This document shows positions 44,140-53,520 of a DNA stretch of 64,000 nt, one piece after another. This stretch comes from Nitrospira sp. (GTDB lineage Bacteria; Nitrospirota; Nitrospiria; Nitrospirales; Nitrospiraceae). Within the stretch, counting starts at the first letter, position 1. Each line of letters opens with the position of its first letter. The stretch covers positions 62,001 through 126,000 of the forward strand of contig JARFXP010000004.1 in assembly GCA_029194675.1 (NCBI GenBank), given 5' to 3'. A program made the translations under genes and the position numbers. The notes under the pieces were generated by a model, which was not told where the DNA came from, ran no database searches, and saw only the letters and a program-made list of their open reading frames with translations.

Positions 44140-45630
44140 TTACCGAATGTCGGTCAGGTTCGGTGCAGGCGGATTGGGATATTTTTTTAGCGACGCTCGA
44201 TACTGCTCCACCAGTCGCAGGTAGGGGGCCATGACCCACCCGTTCAGATGGCCCACGTTGAGCTGCTCTTTCGGGTCGGCCTCGATATTGTAGATTTGTG
44301 GATACCCCGCCGTCTCACGCATCGTGCCCAGATAACCGCCGGTCGAAGGGTTCGTACGCGAACCGAGGAACTCCACTGGATAGATACGCCACTGCCGCCA
44401 CCGCACCGCGACGAGGCGATCACCTATGAATGTGAGGAGGTGCTCTCGGTTTGAATGGGCTTGTTTGCCGAGCAGGAAGGGGTGCTGATCCACTCCGTCT
44501 ATTGGACGGTCCGTAGGCACCTGCGCGCCAAGCAGTGCGGCGAATGTCGGCAAGAAGTCGTGAATGGCGAACATCTCGTTGGAGACGCGCGGTGCGATCT
44601 TGCCAGGCCACTTAATCATGCCGACGGTGCGAATCGAACCTTCGTATGCGTCTCCCAGCTCGCCGCGGAATGGCCCTGGATCGCCGACATAGAGTTCCTC
44701 CATCCCACCTCCTGTGGTCGTGGGGCCATTGTCAGAAACGAACACGACAATGGTGTTATCTTCGATGCCCGCAAAACGGATGGCACCCAATACTTCCCCA
44801 ATACGCTGGTCCAGCTCGATGACACTGTCCCCATACTTGCCCAGGCCAGATTTACCTGCAAACTCAGTCCCAACATCGTTTGGAAAGTGCGGCCGTGTCC
44901 AGCCGATCATCAGAAAGAATGGCGCTCTCGCTGCAGCTTGCCGAGATATGTACTCGACTGATGCGGCAGAGATGTCCTTCTCGATTTGCTTTCGGTACTC
45001 CAGGTCATAGGGGCGCAGCTTCTTTGCCTCGCCCGAGCCTTTCGCCTCCACGATCCAGTACTCCAGCGTTTTACGAAGCGCCTCGGGCGCGCGCGTCTCG
45101 ACCATACTCGGCATATAGCGGACAATGTCCGTGGTACCTGAGAACCCGACGAGCCATTCGTCGAACCCTTGATTCTGGGGTTGACTCTTGGCCTCGGCAT
45201 CAAGGTGCCACTTTCCGACATAAGCCGTGCGATACCCGACATTCTTAAAAATCTTACCCAGAGTCACCTCCTCTGGTTGCAGTGTATTCTTGCCGCCCGG
45301 GGCGATGATGAGTGAGAGACCAACACGAATCGAATAGCGGCCTGTCAGTAACCCTGCGCGGCTAGGTGTGCAGCCTGGCTCGACCAGGAACTGGGTAAAC
45401 CGAAGGCCCTCCGAGCCCAACCGATCAATATTGGGCGTTTGCATTCCACCGCGAATCCCGCCGTTGTATGACGACACGTCTCCGTATCCGAGGTTGTCGG
45501 CAAGCATAAATACCACGTTCGGCTTGAGCGGCCCATCCTGCCCTGTAGCAGGTAAGGTGACCATTAGGAGCGCTGCCACCAAAAGAAGCACTTGGAGAAC
45601 GATGCTGTTGAGTCTCTTCGTCGATGTCAT
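44140..45630 (-). CDS. Secreted arylsulfatase-type sulfatase
   Basis: From ATG 45630 (after GGAGGGACT) the protein has 496 residues and a signal peptide (V-L-L-L-V-A-A-L-L-M-V-T-L-P-A-T-G). The catalytic motif C-T-P-S-R-A-G-L-L-T-G-R supplies the Cys that becomes formylglycine. Metal ligands appear in M-L-A-D-N-L-G-Y-G-D and V-F-V-S-D-N-G-P, and the conserved G-K-W-H-L is present. The domain is full length. It hydrolyses sulfate esters in the periplasm or outside. No formylglycine-generating enzyme or carbohydrate genes adjoin it. It sits alone between repeats R1 and R2. Confidence 0.9.
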   Translation of the reverse strand: MTSTKRLNSIVLQVLLLVAALLMVTLPATGQDGPLKPNVVFMLADNLGYGDVSSYNGGIRGGMQTPNIDRLGSEGLRFTQFLVEPGCTPSRAGLLTGRYSIRVGLSLIIAPGGKNTLQPEEVTLGKIFKNVGYRTAYVGKWHLDAEAKSQPQNQGFDEWLVGFSGTTDIVRYMPSMVETRAPEALRKTLEYWIVEAKGSGEAKKLRPYDLEYRKQIEKDISAASVEYISRQAAARAPFFLMIGWTRPHFPNDVGTEFAGKSGLGKYGDSVIELDQRIGEVLGAIRFAGIEDNTIVVFVSDNGPTTTGGGMEELYVGDPGPFRGELGDAYEGSIRTVGMIKWPGKIAPRVSNEMFAIHDFLPTFAALLGAQVPTDRPIDGVDQHPFLLGKQAHSNREHLLTFIGDRLVAVRWRQWRIYPVEFLGSRTNPSTGGYLGTMRETAGYPQIYNIEADPKEQLNVGHLNGWVMAPYLRLVEQYRASLKKYPNPPAPNLTDIR

Positions 45631-45697
45631 AGTCCCTCCGATGATCTCTAAGTCTATCTGAGCCTCAAAAGGATACTCATACTCCACCGGAAATCGA

Positions 45698-45860
45698 GTT
45701 GGTGCCAAGCTGGTGCAAAACACCCTGACCTACCATGATCCATGACGAGGTTCGTCATCACGAATCCCCCCCTTTTGCTGGTGAATGCGCTTGCTGGGTT
45801 TCCTGAGGCAGGGTTTCGGCAGGACTCTTAATCAGCGGGCCGTAGGTTCGACCCTTACGC
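45698..45860 (+). repeat. Direct repeat R2 with longer tRNA-Lys-like 3' fragment
   Basis: Copy of R1, running on beyond the anticodon arm as GGGCCGTAGGTTCGACCCTTAC. This adds a variable region and a T-arm (GTAGG / CTTAC around TTCGACC), so about 39 nt of a tRNA-Lys 3' half are preserved. The acceptor 3' strand is missing. Confidence 0.65.
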
Positions 45861-45877
45861 CATGCTCGCCTGCTCGT

Positions 45878-46261
45878 TCACGGCGCGCCTTGCCACAGCA
45901 TGTCATAGCCGAGCTCCTTGGTCTCCGAGCACATGTTCACCATGGATGCAAATTTGCTGGTGAATAGTTCGTCGGCATGGGACTTCTCGTGCGCCTCAAA
46001 AGATCGCCAGTAGGTCACGATAGCGTAATGCTCGTCGGTGGCCTTGTTGTCGATCAGCGAGCCCTCCTCGGACACGAAGCCGGAGAACTTGAAGACTTGG
46101 CCGGCCAGGAAGCCCCCTTTCTCACCGCCGTAGGTTTCCTTGACCACCATGCACATTTCTCCGACGGCCAACTCGACGTCCTCGAAACTGACGCCGGGTT
46201 TCAGCTTCACGGTATTGAACAACATCTTGGCTCCGAACGGCAGCGTAATTGGGCCGAACAT
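45878..46261 (-). CDS. Antibiotic-biosynthesis-monooxygenase-like (ABM fold) protein
   Basis: From ATG 46261 (after GGAGGTTCAC) the protein has 127 residues. It begins M-F-G-P-I-T-L-P-F-G-A-K-M-L-F-N-T-V-K-L-K-P-G-V. It then shows the H-Y-A-I-V-T-Y-W-R-S-F-E-A-H-E-K-S-H-A strand-helix typical of dimeric alpha/beta-barrel ABM-type proteins, with the paired His. These cofactor-free or heme-binding small proteins have varied oxidative roles. No partner gene is evident. Confidence 0.65.
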   Translation of the reverse strand: MFGPITLPFGAKMLFNTVKLKPGVSFEDVELAVGEMCMVVKETYGGEKGGFLAGQVFKFSGFVSEEGSLIDNKATDEHYAIVTYWRSFEAHEKSHADELFTSKFASMVNMCSETKELGYDMLWQGAP

Positions 46262-46417
46262 GTGAACCTCCTGTAAACAGCACACCCATTGAGGTAACAA
46301 GTCAGGTCTGAGTGGGTGATTTCCGACAGCAGTGCGCCTTCGTCTGTCTGATCCTGAGTGGCATCAGTTGAGAATGCAAGCGGGAAAGGCCGCCGCATTG
46401 ACTTCTCCCACCCGTCG

Positions 46418-46843
46418 TCAAGGAATTCTACTTCCGCAGACAAATTCCCAGACTGATTGAGCCAACGTTCCTTGTGGGATAGGTGCCCAGTCCGACTCAC
46501 CTGACGTCTTATACAGCATTTCTCCAGACCCCATATTCCCCGAGAAATATTCCAAGGCCAGCAGCCGAAAGTGTCCTTTGATACAGTCGTGCTCTTCTTG
46601 GGCACGGGAAGATAAGTATTTCCTGAAGCCTCGTGTCTGAGCGGTCTTCAGATCATCCATGACCCACACGCTCACCCATTCACCGCTCCGGGTGACGGTC
46701 TCGGGATCAACATAGACCTTCGCCCTCTCGTTACCGTCGACGAACTCCCACCCGGGGAACACCGAGGTCGCATCCCACATCTGAAGAATGATCAACGCGA
46801 GGAGAGTTCTGGAAATCACATGGAAGGAGTCACCAACAAGCAT
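46418..46843 (-). CDS. Surface-adhesin protein E-like exported protein
   Basis: The protein has 141 residues. The start M-L-V-G-D-S-F-H-V-I-S-R-T-L-L-A-L-I-I-L looks like a signal sequence. The domain A-K-V-Y-V-D-P-E-T-V, S-V-W-V-M-D-D-L-K, H-D-C-I-K-G-H-F-R and W-E-F-V-C-G matches the pattern of the surface-adhesin E family (PF16747-like), including two Cys likely to pair. Role unknown in non-pathogens. Confidence 0.6.
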   Translation of the reverse strand: MLVGDSFHVISRTLLALIILQMWDATSVFPGWEFVDGNERAKVYVDPETVTRSGEWVSVWVMDDLKTAQTRGFRKYLSSRAQEEHDCIKGHFRLLALEYFSGNMGSGEMLYKTSGESDWAPIPQGTLAQSVWEFVCGSRIP

Positions 46844-46932
46844 GGGACACCAAACCAGGAATATTTTGGAGAGGGCCCAACCGATTTTACTCTAGATACT
46901 TCGTGGGATGAGCGCTTTGACGGAAAGACCTC

Positions 46933-47178
46933 CTATGGTTGCTTTTGCTCACCCAACCTTCTTGTCAAACAATCGTTGAATGCCATTCGACGATGATAGG
47001 GAGTCCAAAACCAGTTGTATCGCTTCAGCATGTCCAACTGGTCCACGTATTCATTGCAACGCTTCGCCTCGACCTCTCCGGCTGCCAGAGGCGCCGTCAT
47101 AACCCAAGCCCCAACGCCCACGACAAAAAGAAAAAGTACGACGCCGGCGACGAGCACCACTATGCTTTTTATACTCAT
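46933..47178 (-). CDS. Small single-pass membrane protein
   Basis: From ATG 47178 the protein has 81 residues. A membrane helix (I-V-V-L-V-A-G-V-V-L-F-L-F-V-V-G-V-G-A) is followed by a short soluble tail with two Cys (K-R-C-N-E-Y and N-D-C-L-T). Family not recognised. It lies next to tRNA-Leu. Confidence 0.55.
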   Translation of the reverse strand: MSIKSIVVLVAGVVLFLFVVGVGAWVMTAPLAAGEVEAKRCNEYVDQLDMLKRYNWFWTPYHRRMAFNDCLTRRLGEQKQP

Positions 47179-47227
47179 GAATCCCTCTATTAGGTTCGTT
47201 CGCGACCGATACACGGGCCACAGTGAC

Positions 47228-47317
47228 TGGTGCCGGAGACCGGGATCGAACCGGTACGGACCTTTAGAGCCCGAGGGATTTTAAGTCCCTTGCGTCTGCC
47301 TATTCCGCCACTCCGGC
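47228..47317 (-). tRNA. tRNA-Leu (anticodon UAA) with encoded CCA
   Basis: The acceptor stem GCCGGAG/CTCCGGC closes an 87-nt type II tRNA with a long variable arm. The anticodon stem AGGGA/TCCCT carries loop CTTAAAA, giving TAA, and the T-loop is GTTCGATCC. The discriminator A and CCA (47230-47228) are encoded. Confidence 0.95.
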
Positions 47318-47339
47318 GAGAGGCGGATTGTAACATAGC

Positions 47340-48063
47340 GACTACGGATCACGACCACTTTTATCGCCCCCCTCTTCCCTACCCGTCCACCATGCCCAAC
47401 ATGGGTTCCAGCGCAACTGAAATACGACACCGGTAGCTCAAACAAGACCTTCAGGAAGATTCTTCCAGGAATCTCTCTCTCAATGCGCTACAACGTGTGG
47501 CGGACAGACTCCCATCGTCCCGACCCTGCACGTCGCCCGGTTTCTCCATCTGTTCATCACAATGAATGAAGGCGAACTGGATCTGTTCGTCTCATCCGTG
47601 AGCAGAACCGTTCCCAGTATCAGGCCGACAGGCCTGTGGTTTTCCCGTCCCTATTTCCATGAAGAGGGTATCGGAGCCATCATCCAAAAGCCCGAAGTAG
47701 CGGAAGAACTATGGCAACAATTTTGAACGCAGAATGGAAAACTGGATACGCTCGCGGCCGTCCAGGAAGGCTTTGCCGGATTGACCGTCGCCGTTCGGAG
47801 CAGAATGCGCCGGATTCGTATGAAGAAAACGGTGCTGAAGCAGCTTGCGAACCAACCGGCCTCAACGATGCCGCTTGTCGAATGGATCGCCGGGGGGAAA
47901 GCTCCTCGGTACCCTGATGTTGACCTACTATACCGAGAATTGCCTCGCCTGCCACGAGAATCCCAAAGGGATCCTGGACATTTCAGGCTATCCGAACGCA
48001 GGTGATCGAGTAGGAGAACCGGCCGGGGCCATCAGCATTCAGATCCCCTCGGACCATCGGTAG
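47340..48063 (+). pseudogene. Broken DUF3365 (Tll0287-like) heme-domain gene
   Basis: Near 47919-48063 one frame reads L-M-L-T-Y-Y-T-E-N-C-L-A-C-H-E-N-P-K-G-I-L-D, then G-A-I-S-I-Q-I-P. This is the single c-type heme motif (CxxCH) and flanks of DUF3365/Tll0287-like sensor domains. Upstream pieces (V-S-S-V-S-R-T-V-P-S-I-R-P near 47580, L-A-A-V-Q-E-G-F-A-G-L-T-V near 47755) are in other frames and separated by stops. At least two frameshifts separate the parts. A decayed periplasmic redox sensor, 5' limit uncertain. Confidence 0.6.
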
Positions 48064-48127
48064 CAGGCAGCCCGTGCCGACGGAGGAGAGCGACGGGGGG
48101 ACCTGCTACCGATGATCTTCGAGAAGC

Positions 48128-48397
48128 TTAGTTCAACACAGCAGTCAGTTGTGGCCGTTCTTGCTCACAGCTCTTCTCTTTCCCGGCTTTGCGGTCCAGC
48201 GCTCCCTCCACTCCCGACTTGATTGCCTTGCCCCATCGGCTGGTCTGCACCTGCGCCTTGCGGGCATAGCGGCTGATGCTTCGACGAGTTTCCACACCGG
48301 TCTGTGGAGCGAAGAGGAGCCCGAGTCCTGCTCCGATGACCGCCCCACCGGCGATAAGTGCTGCTGCCTTGGCGACCTGATTCTCCTGCTCCGACAT
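48128..48397 (-). CDS. YtxH-domain protein
   Basis: From ATG 48397 (after AGGAGGTTCACC) the protein has 89 residues. M-S-E-Q-E-N-Q-V-A-K-A-A-A-L-I-A-G-G-A-V is followed by G-L-L-F-A-P-Q-T-G-V-E-T-R-R, the YtxH signature (one membrane helix plus a basic Gly-Ala-Pro-x-x-G-x-x-x-R tail). Often stress related, function unclear. Confidence 0.8.
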   Translation of the reverse strand: MSEQENQVAKAAALIAGGAVIGAGLGLLFAPQTGVETRRSISRYARKAQVQTSRWGKAIKSGVEGALDRKAGKEKSCEQERPQLTAVLN

Positions 48398-48840
48398 GGT
48401 GAACCTCCTCATGATGGTGAATGAGCCGGAAGATCGTTTAGGGACTCTTCCTATGTCGAGGTGTTTGAGCATGCTCCGTGCCAGAATAAGAATGTCCGTA
48501 GAGGACGCGATTTCCTCGAAAAACCGTAGGAGGCGTTTTTTGGCAATTAGGAGTGACTAATTTTTGGTCTCTTTTTCTCGACAGGCCGAGACACAGTCGT
48601 TTCAGAAAACCAACACTTTCGATTCGTACATGCCGGTGAATCAGCCATGGAAGCCGATTTACCGGGGTCAAACTTTAAGCGTCTCTAACCTTTGTCGCGC
48701 TTGCATTGACACCTGAGCCCCCGTATGATCCACCGGCAAGTTTTGCCGTAGGTCGCGAAGGATCCTGTGTATGATCAAGATTCGCGTTCCTTTCAAGCTA
48801 TGAGCGCCATTTCACGAAGGACTAGACTGAAAGCACAGTA
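48398..48840. other. Intergenic spacer before lgt
   Basis: About 440 bp between divergent genes with no credible coding frame. Promoters for ytxH-like and lgt genes are expected here. A T-run near 48535 follows no clear stem. Confidence 0.4.
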
Positions 48841-49659
48841 ATGGGTCCCGCAGCCGCCATCCCCTACCCCAACATCGATCCAGTTCTTGTGGCGCTGGGC
48901 CCCATCCAGCTCCGCTGGTATGGGTTGATGTACCTGATCGGCCTGACCGCGGCTTATTTCCTTATCCAACACAAAGTTGCCAGAAAGGAACTGGCGATCA
49001 GGAAGGACCAGATCTACGACATGGTCGTCTACGCTGCGTTCGGCGTATTTCTCGGTGGGCGCATCGGCTACACACTGTTTTACAATTTTTCCTACTACAT
49101 CCAAAACCCGCTGAAACTCCTCGCGGTCTGGGAAGGAGGCATGTCCTTCCACGGTGGGCTCCTCGGAACCATCATTGCCCTGATCTGGTTCAGCCGAAGG
49201 CAAGGAATTCCTGCCTATACCATCGCAGACTTGGCGGCCTGCGTCACACCGATCGGCTTGGGGTTCGGTCGGATCGGAAACTTCATCAACGGTGAACTCT
49301 TCGGTCGGTCAACCGACGTGGGCTGGTGCATGGTCTTTCCAGCGGGAGGCCCTGCTTGCCGCCATCCTTCGCAATTGTATGAGGCAACGCTGGAAGGTCT
49401 TGTCTTGTTCACAGCATTATGGTGGATCGATCGACGTCCGACCCCGCCCGGAGCGGTCTTCTGGAGTTTCATCACCGGTTACGGTATCAGCCGACTGATC
49501 GTTGAACTCTTCCGTGAACCGGATCAGCACCTAGGTTTCATCTTGGGACCGATCACCATGGGTCAAGTCCTCTCCCTGCCCATGGTACTAGTTGGGGCCC
49601 TCATGCTGATCTTGGGTTACCAAAGAGAAAGACAGAAGGTCGCGTGCTCTGGACAGTGA
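48841..49659 (+). CDS. lgt: Prolipoprotein diacylglyceryl transferase
   Basis: The 272-residue inner-membrane protein has about seven hydrophobic segments, M-S-F-H-G-G-L-L-G (the essential His-Gly-Gly loop) and the family signature G-R-I-G-N-F-I-N-G-E-L-F-G-R. H-P-S-Q-L-Y-E follows in the next loop. It attaches diacylglycerol from phosphatidylglycerol to the lipobox cysteine, the first step of lipoprotein maturation. Length is normal. Confidence 0.95.
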   Translation: MGPAAAIPYPNIDPVLVALGPIQLRWYGLMYLIGLTAAYFLIQHKVARKELAIRKDQIYDMVVYAAFGVFLGGRIGYTLFYNFSYYIQNPLKLLAVWEGGMSFHGGLLGTIIALIWFSRRQGIPAYTIADLAACVTPIGLGFGRIGNFINGELFGRSTDVGWCMVFPAGGPACRHPSQLYEATLEGLVLFTALWWIDRRPTPPGAVFWSFITGYGISRLIVELFREPDQHLGFILGPITMGQVLSLPMVLVGALMLILGYQRERQKVACSGQ

Positions 49660-49767
49660 TGCCTGCCGAGTCCTGAGTGCTGAGCGAAAAGTTTCCGGGC
49701 GTTTTCAACGCAGCACACAGCCCGCTTCGGCTCAGCGAGGCGAGCACTCAATTCTCAGCACTGAACT

Positions 49768-50163
49768 TTAGTACGGCATCTCGTCATCGTCCAGCCCCAC
49801 ATGGTGGCCCAACTCGTGCACGACCGTGTCGTACACTTCCTGCACCACTTCTTCCGGACTCTCACAGATGCGGAGAATCGGTCCTCGATAGATGGAAATC
49901 TGAGGCGGTTGTTCCCCGCCCGGCCTGAAGAACGAATCAGCCGCCAGCGACTGGCCTTGATAGAGACCGAGTAGATCGTCCGCTCTGTCCAGATCCAGAT
50001 CCCGCAACACCTCTTCCGGCGGTTCTTCCTCCACCACGACGGCGATCGATTCCATCAGCTTGGCGTAAGGGGTTGGCAGATCAGCAATCGCCTGTTGAAC
50101 CAGGTGGGCAAAGGCTTCAGATGAGATATGCTCGCGCCTGGCCACTTCAATTGTCCTCAACAC
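49768..50163 (-). CDS. Zincin-like metallopeptidase-family protein (PF06262 type)
   Basis: The 131-residue protein has I-A-V-V-V-E-E-E-P-P near 40 and ends with H-E-L-G-H-H-V-G-L-D-D-D-E-M, the HExxH zinc site of the small zincin family. GTG (50163) is used as start, right behind the addA stop, so it is probably the last gene of the add operon. The substrate is unknown. Confidence 0.8.
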   Translation of the reverse strand: MLRTIEVARREHISSEAFAHLVQQAIADLPTPYAKLMESIAVVVEEEPPEEVLRDLDLDRADDLLGLYQGQSLAADSFFRPGGEQPPQISIYRGPILRICESPEEVVQEVYDTVVHELGHHVGLDDDEMPY

Positions 50164-53100
50164 CTACAATTCTACTGCCGTCGCACAGCGAAGGAACAGA
50201 TAGTGGAAACGAACTGTTTCAACTCCAAGGCTTTGTCGGACTGCAGTTTTATAGACCTCACTCTGTGTACGGTACTGTTCGGCCCGAGCCGACGCTTGAT
50301 CCGGCGATACGACATCCGTCTTATAGTCGGCTACCCAGAGCTCTCCATCCAATCGGTAGATGAGGTCGATGACTCCTTCCATGACCTGTCTGTCCCCCCA
50401 CGGCACAATGAACGGAACTTCACGGCCGAGGATCTGGGATGAGCGGAGACGTGCATAGGCCTCCGATCGACCGAACGTCGCCAGAAGCTCACTCACAGAT
50501 TCAGCGACCGCTCCAGTAATGGACTGGTCGTCCGGTCCAAGGGCCTTCTGAAGGGCAGGATCAACCTGAGCAAGTAATCCGGCAGGATCCTGTACAAAAT
50601 CCCATCGTTCGAGTAGACAGTGAGTCACGACACCAACCACCCGTCCGATCACAGCATCCTGTCGAACGGGCATGGTTTCACGCATGTTCGTCACCACCCG
50701 CCTGCCCAACGTTGTGGGCGTCAGATGAGGTGGGGTCTCACGAACTTCGGTCCATCGAATAGTCCTTACTTTCCACCGTTCAGCAATGTCCTGCGGATCG
50801 ACCGACGCCGCGCCAGTTGTTCGGTGCAAACGTCGACGAGGCCACTTTCGTTCCGGTGCCCTGATCACTCGATGGGGAATCGCGCTCTTGCCGATCTGCA
50901 AGGCTTCAGTCGAGTCGGTTCCAATCTCCCCCATGCCGATGTTCTGCAGCAGCTCGAACACCGTTTCGCCAATCGAGCGTGCCGTGATTCCTCCTGATAA
51001 CAGCAACAACTCTTTAGCCCTCGTCATCCCCACATAGAGCACCCGTCGTCGCTCCGCCTCTTCTCGCAGCCGCAGCTTGTGATGGACCAGCAGCGAGCCG
51101 AGAGACCAATGACGGTCCAGGACAAGCCCATAGGTTCCGCTCGACCAATCGTAAGAGACCTGCGGCACAGCCCGCTCTCGTCCGCTCCCTTGATGGAGGC
51201 CCGGCAACACAACAATGGGAAACTCCAGCCCCTTGGCCTTATGAATCGTCAAGACATGCACAGCTTCCAGCGACTCCTCGGCGAGAGGGCTCTCCGATTC
51301 GTCCGGTTGTTCTTCCAGCCTGGCGATCATGAGACCCACAAACCCACTCAGGGTCATGTGGGGCCGGTCGGCCAATGACGCAGCCGTCTGTTTGACCTTC
51401 ATGAGATTCGCCACGGCCTGTTCGCCATGGAGGGAGGCTGCGGCTAAGTCGAGGATGGGTAATCGGTCAAACATCAGCTCGATGGCCTCGGCCAATGGAA
51501 GCACAGGGAGAGCCCGGTGTAGCCAAGCTAGATGTTCGTACAGTCGCCGAACTGCAGCGGCACGGGCGTGGGGCCATCCCTCCAAACGCGACGCGCGGAG
51601 ATAATTGAAATGCCCCGCCTGCTTGAGCTCATAGAGTTCCCGATCCGTTAGACCACCAAGTGGTGAACGAAGGAGACCGGTCAAGGCAATCTCGTCATGA
51701 GGATGATCCAAGACCCGCAGCAGATTAACGAGGTCGATGACCTCTTGACGGCGATAGAAATGTTTCTCCCCTTCGATGACGTAGGGGATATCGTGCCGGC
51801 GCAAGGCATCGAGGTAGGCATCGGCGTGGGTGAGTTTTCTGAACAGCAGCGCCACATGGCCCGGTTTCACGGATGGGCGACTCAGGACCTCGTCGTTCAG
51901 CCAGCGAGCCAGCACTTCGCTCTCGGCCCTTGTCGCCCCTGCCGCATCAAATGTCTCGTCTTCACCATCCGGCGTGGTCACGCAGAGACGAACTCCCGGC
52001 TCGATCGAGGCAGGTCGTCGTTGGGGGCGTACTTCCAATCGGACATTCCCCGGCTGGACCAGCTGCCGTCGTTCGAACAGCCGATCGAAGACTTCATTCA
52101 CCGGCTCCAAGACAGCCGCATCGCTTCTGAAGTTCGTCGTCAACGTCTGGACTATTCCACCCTCAGCCGTGATTTTCTCCACAACCCGATCGAAGGCTTC
52201 GATGTCGGCACGCCGAAAGGCATAGATCGACTGTTTGGGATCTCCGACAATGAAGAGCTTCCCTGGTTCGAGCACCATCTCATGCCAGTGAACGGCCTGG
52301 CGTCCTTGCCGCTCCGAGACCGCAAGAATGATTTCGTACTGGACCGGGTCTGTGTCCTGAAATTCATCGACCAGTACGGCTCGATAGTCCCGTTTGATCC
52401 GTTCACGGACAGACGGATGTTCGAAGAGGAGCGTCCGTGCCCGTGCCAGCAACCCATCAAACGAAAGCCAGCCTTGTCGAGCAAAGGTTTCGCGTATGTT
52501 CCGCACGAGCGGGATGAGCAGGGTCAAGAGATCGTTCAAGCATGCATGGTCGACCGACAGAAGCTGTTGCGCCGTTTGGATGAGGGCGGCGGCCTCTTTG
52601 AAATCGCCCTTCTCCCATCCGCTCACGGCGCTTCCGAGATCCTTGTCGAGCCATTCTCGTTCCGCCGTCGTCAAGTCTTGCCGGCCTGACAACCCTTTTG
52701 CTGCCACGAGCCGCATCAAAGACGCCGTCGCAGCAAGCATATGCTCGACCTTACGGCGCTTCGGCCGATCATAGGTTTTCATGAGCTGATTCGCCCGGTC
52801 TTCCATCTGCTGGATCCAATGCAAGATGGCCGGCGTCACTGCCGTCGATTCGACTTGTTCTTGCAGAATACCGAGATCAATTAACTCGCTGCACAAGGAC
52901 CTGGCCAACGCGCTGACCGCTTCGAGAGTGGTCGACGACAAGACCGATCGCCACAGATGATGCTGTTGTCCGGCTCGGCTCAATTCCTGGTCGAGCCAGC
53001 AATCCCACGCGGCGGTGAACTGTTCTTCAAATCGCAAGCCGTCGTCTTCTTTGAAATCAGGATCGACTCCGCTCTCCAGCGGATGGAGTCGTAATAAGTG

Positions 53101-53520
53101 CGCGGCGAAACTGTGGAGGGTACCGATCTGGGTCTTTTCAATGTCGTTAAGCGCCGCCTGAGCACGCGCGGCAATTGTGTCGACGCTCAATCGATACCTT
53201 GCTTGAAGATCGCTGCATGAGACAGCCCCCCCATCGCTTGATCGTATCGAATCGGCCTCCGGCATGGTGAGAACCGCAAGCCGTTCGCGCAACCGTACTT
53301 TCATTTCGGTCGCCGCCTTGTTGGTGAACGTCAAGGCGACGACCTGCGTAATCAGGACCGGATTGGGCTCTTTCATGAGCAAATACACGAGACGATTTAC
53401 GAGTAAGGTCGTCTTGCCTGTCCCAGCCCCGGCTACGACGACCACGTTGCGATCGAACGTCGTCTCGGCCGACTCTCGAGCCATGCGGTCCGATATCAAC
53501 AGATCGTTATTCATCGGCAT
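50164..53520 (-). CDS. addA: AddA-like helicase-nuclease subunit
   Basis: This 1118-residue UvrD/AddA protein has motif I A-G-A-G-T-G-K-T-T-L (~31-40), A-L-T-F-T-N-K-A-A, motif II V-D-E-F-Q-D-T-D-P-V-Q, motif III G-D-P-K-Q-S-I-Y-A-F-R, motif V T-I-H-K-A-K-G-L-E-F-P and motif VI Y-V-G-M-T-R-A-K-E. The C-terminal PD-(D/E)xK nuclease is marked by G-V-I-D-L-I-Y and V-A-D-Y-K-T-D. With AddB it processes double-strand ends for recombination. The start overlaps the addB end by 14 bp. Confidence 0.9.
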   Translation of the reverse strand: MPMNNDLLISDRMARESAETTFDRNVVVVAGAGTGKTTLLVNRLVYLLMKEPNPVLITQVVALTFTNKAATEMKVRLRERLAVLTMPEADSIRSSDGGAVSCSDLQARYRLSVDTIAARAQAALNDIEKTQIGTLHSFAAHLLRLHPLESGVDPDFKEDDGLRFEEQFTAAWDCWLDQELSRAGQQHHLWRSVLSSTTLEAVSALARSLCSELIDLGILQEQVESTAVTPAILHWIQQMEDRANQLMKTYDRPKRRKVEHMLAATASLMRLVAAKGLSGRQDLTTAEREWLDKDLGSAVSGWEKGDFKEAAALIQTAQQLLSVDHACLNDLLTLLIPLVRNIRETFARQGWLSFDGLLARARTLLFEHPSVRERIKRDYRAVLVDEFQDTDPVQYEIILAVSERQGRQAVHWHEMVLEPGKLFIVGDPKQSIYAFRRADIEAFDRVVEKITAEGGIVQTLTTNFRSDAAVLEPVNEVFDRLFERRQLVQPGNVRLEVRPQRRPASIEPGVRLCVTTPDGEDETFDAAGATRAESEVLARWLNDEVLSRPSVKPGHVALLFRKLTHADAYLDALRRHDIPYVIEGEKHFYRRQEVIDLVNLLRVLDHPHDEIALTGLLRSPLGGLTDRELYELKQAGHFNYLRASRLEGWPHARAAAVRRLYEHLAWLHRALPVLPLAEAIELMFDRLPILDLAAASLHGEQAVANLMKVKQTAASLADRPHMTLSGFVGLMIARLEEQPDESESPLAEESLEAVHVLTIHKAKGLEFPIVVLPGLHQGSGRERAVPQVSYDWSSGTYGLVLDRHWSLGSLLVHHKLRLREEAERRRVLYVGMTRAKELLLLSGGITARSIGETVFELLQNIGMGEIGTDSTEALQIGKSAIPHRVIRAPERKWPRRRLHRTTGAASVDPQDIAERWKVRTIRWTEVRETPPHLTPTTLGRRVVTNMRETMPVRQDAVIGRVVGVVTHCLLERWDFVQDPAGLLAQVDPALQKALGPDDQSITGAVAESVSELLATFGRSEAYARLRSSQILGREVPFIVPWGDRQVMEGVIDLIYRLDGELWVADYKTDVVSPDQASARAEQYRTQSEVYKTAVRQSLGVETVRFHYLFLRCATAVEL

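Noticed and set aside
49672..49767. Terminator or repeat between lgt and the metallopeptidase gene
   Set aside because: GAGTGCTGAG and CTCAGCACT can pair, but the loop is long and there is no T-run, so I did not call it.
51697..52689. 330-codon plus-strand frame
   Set aside because: It is antisense to addA, which is full length with all helicase motifs.
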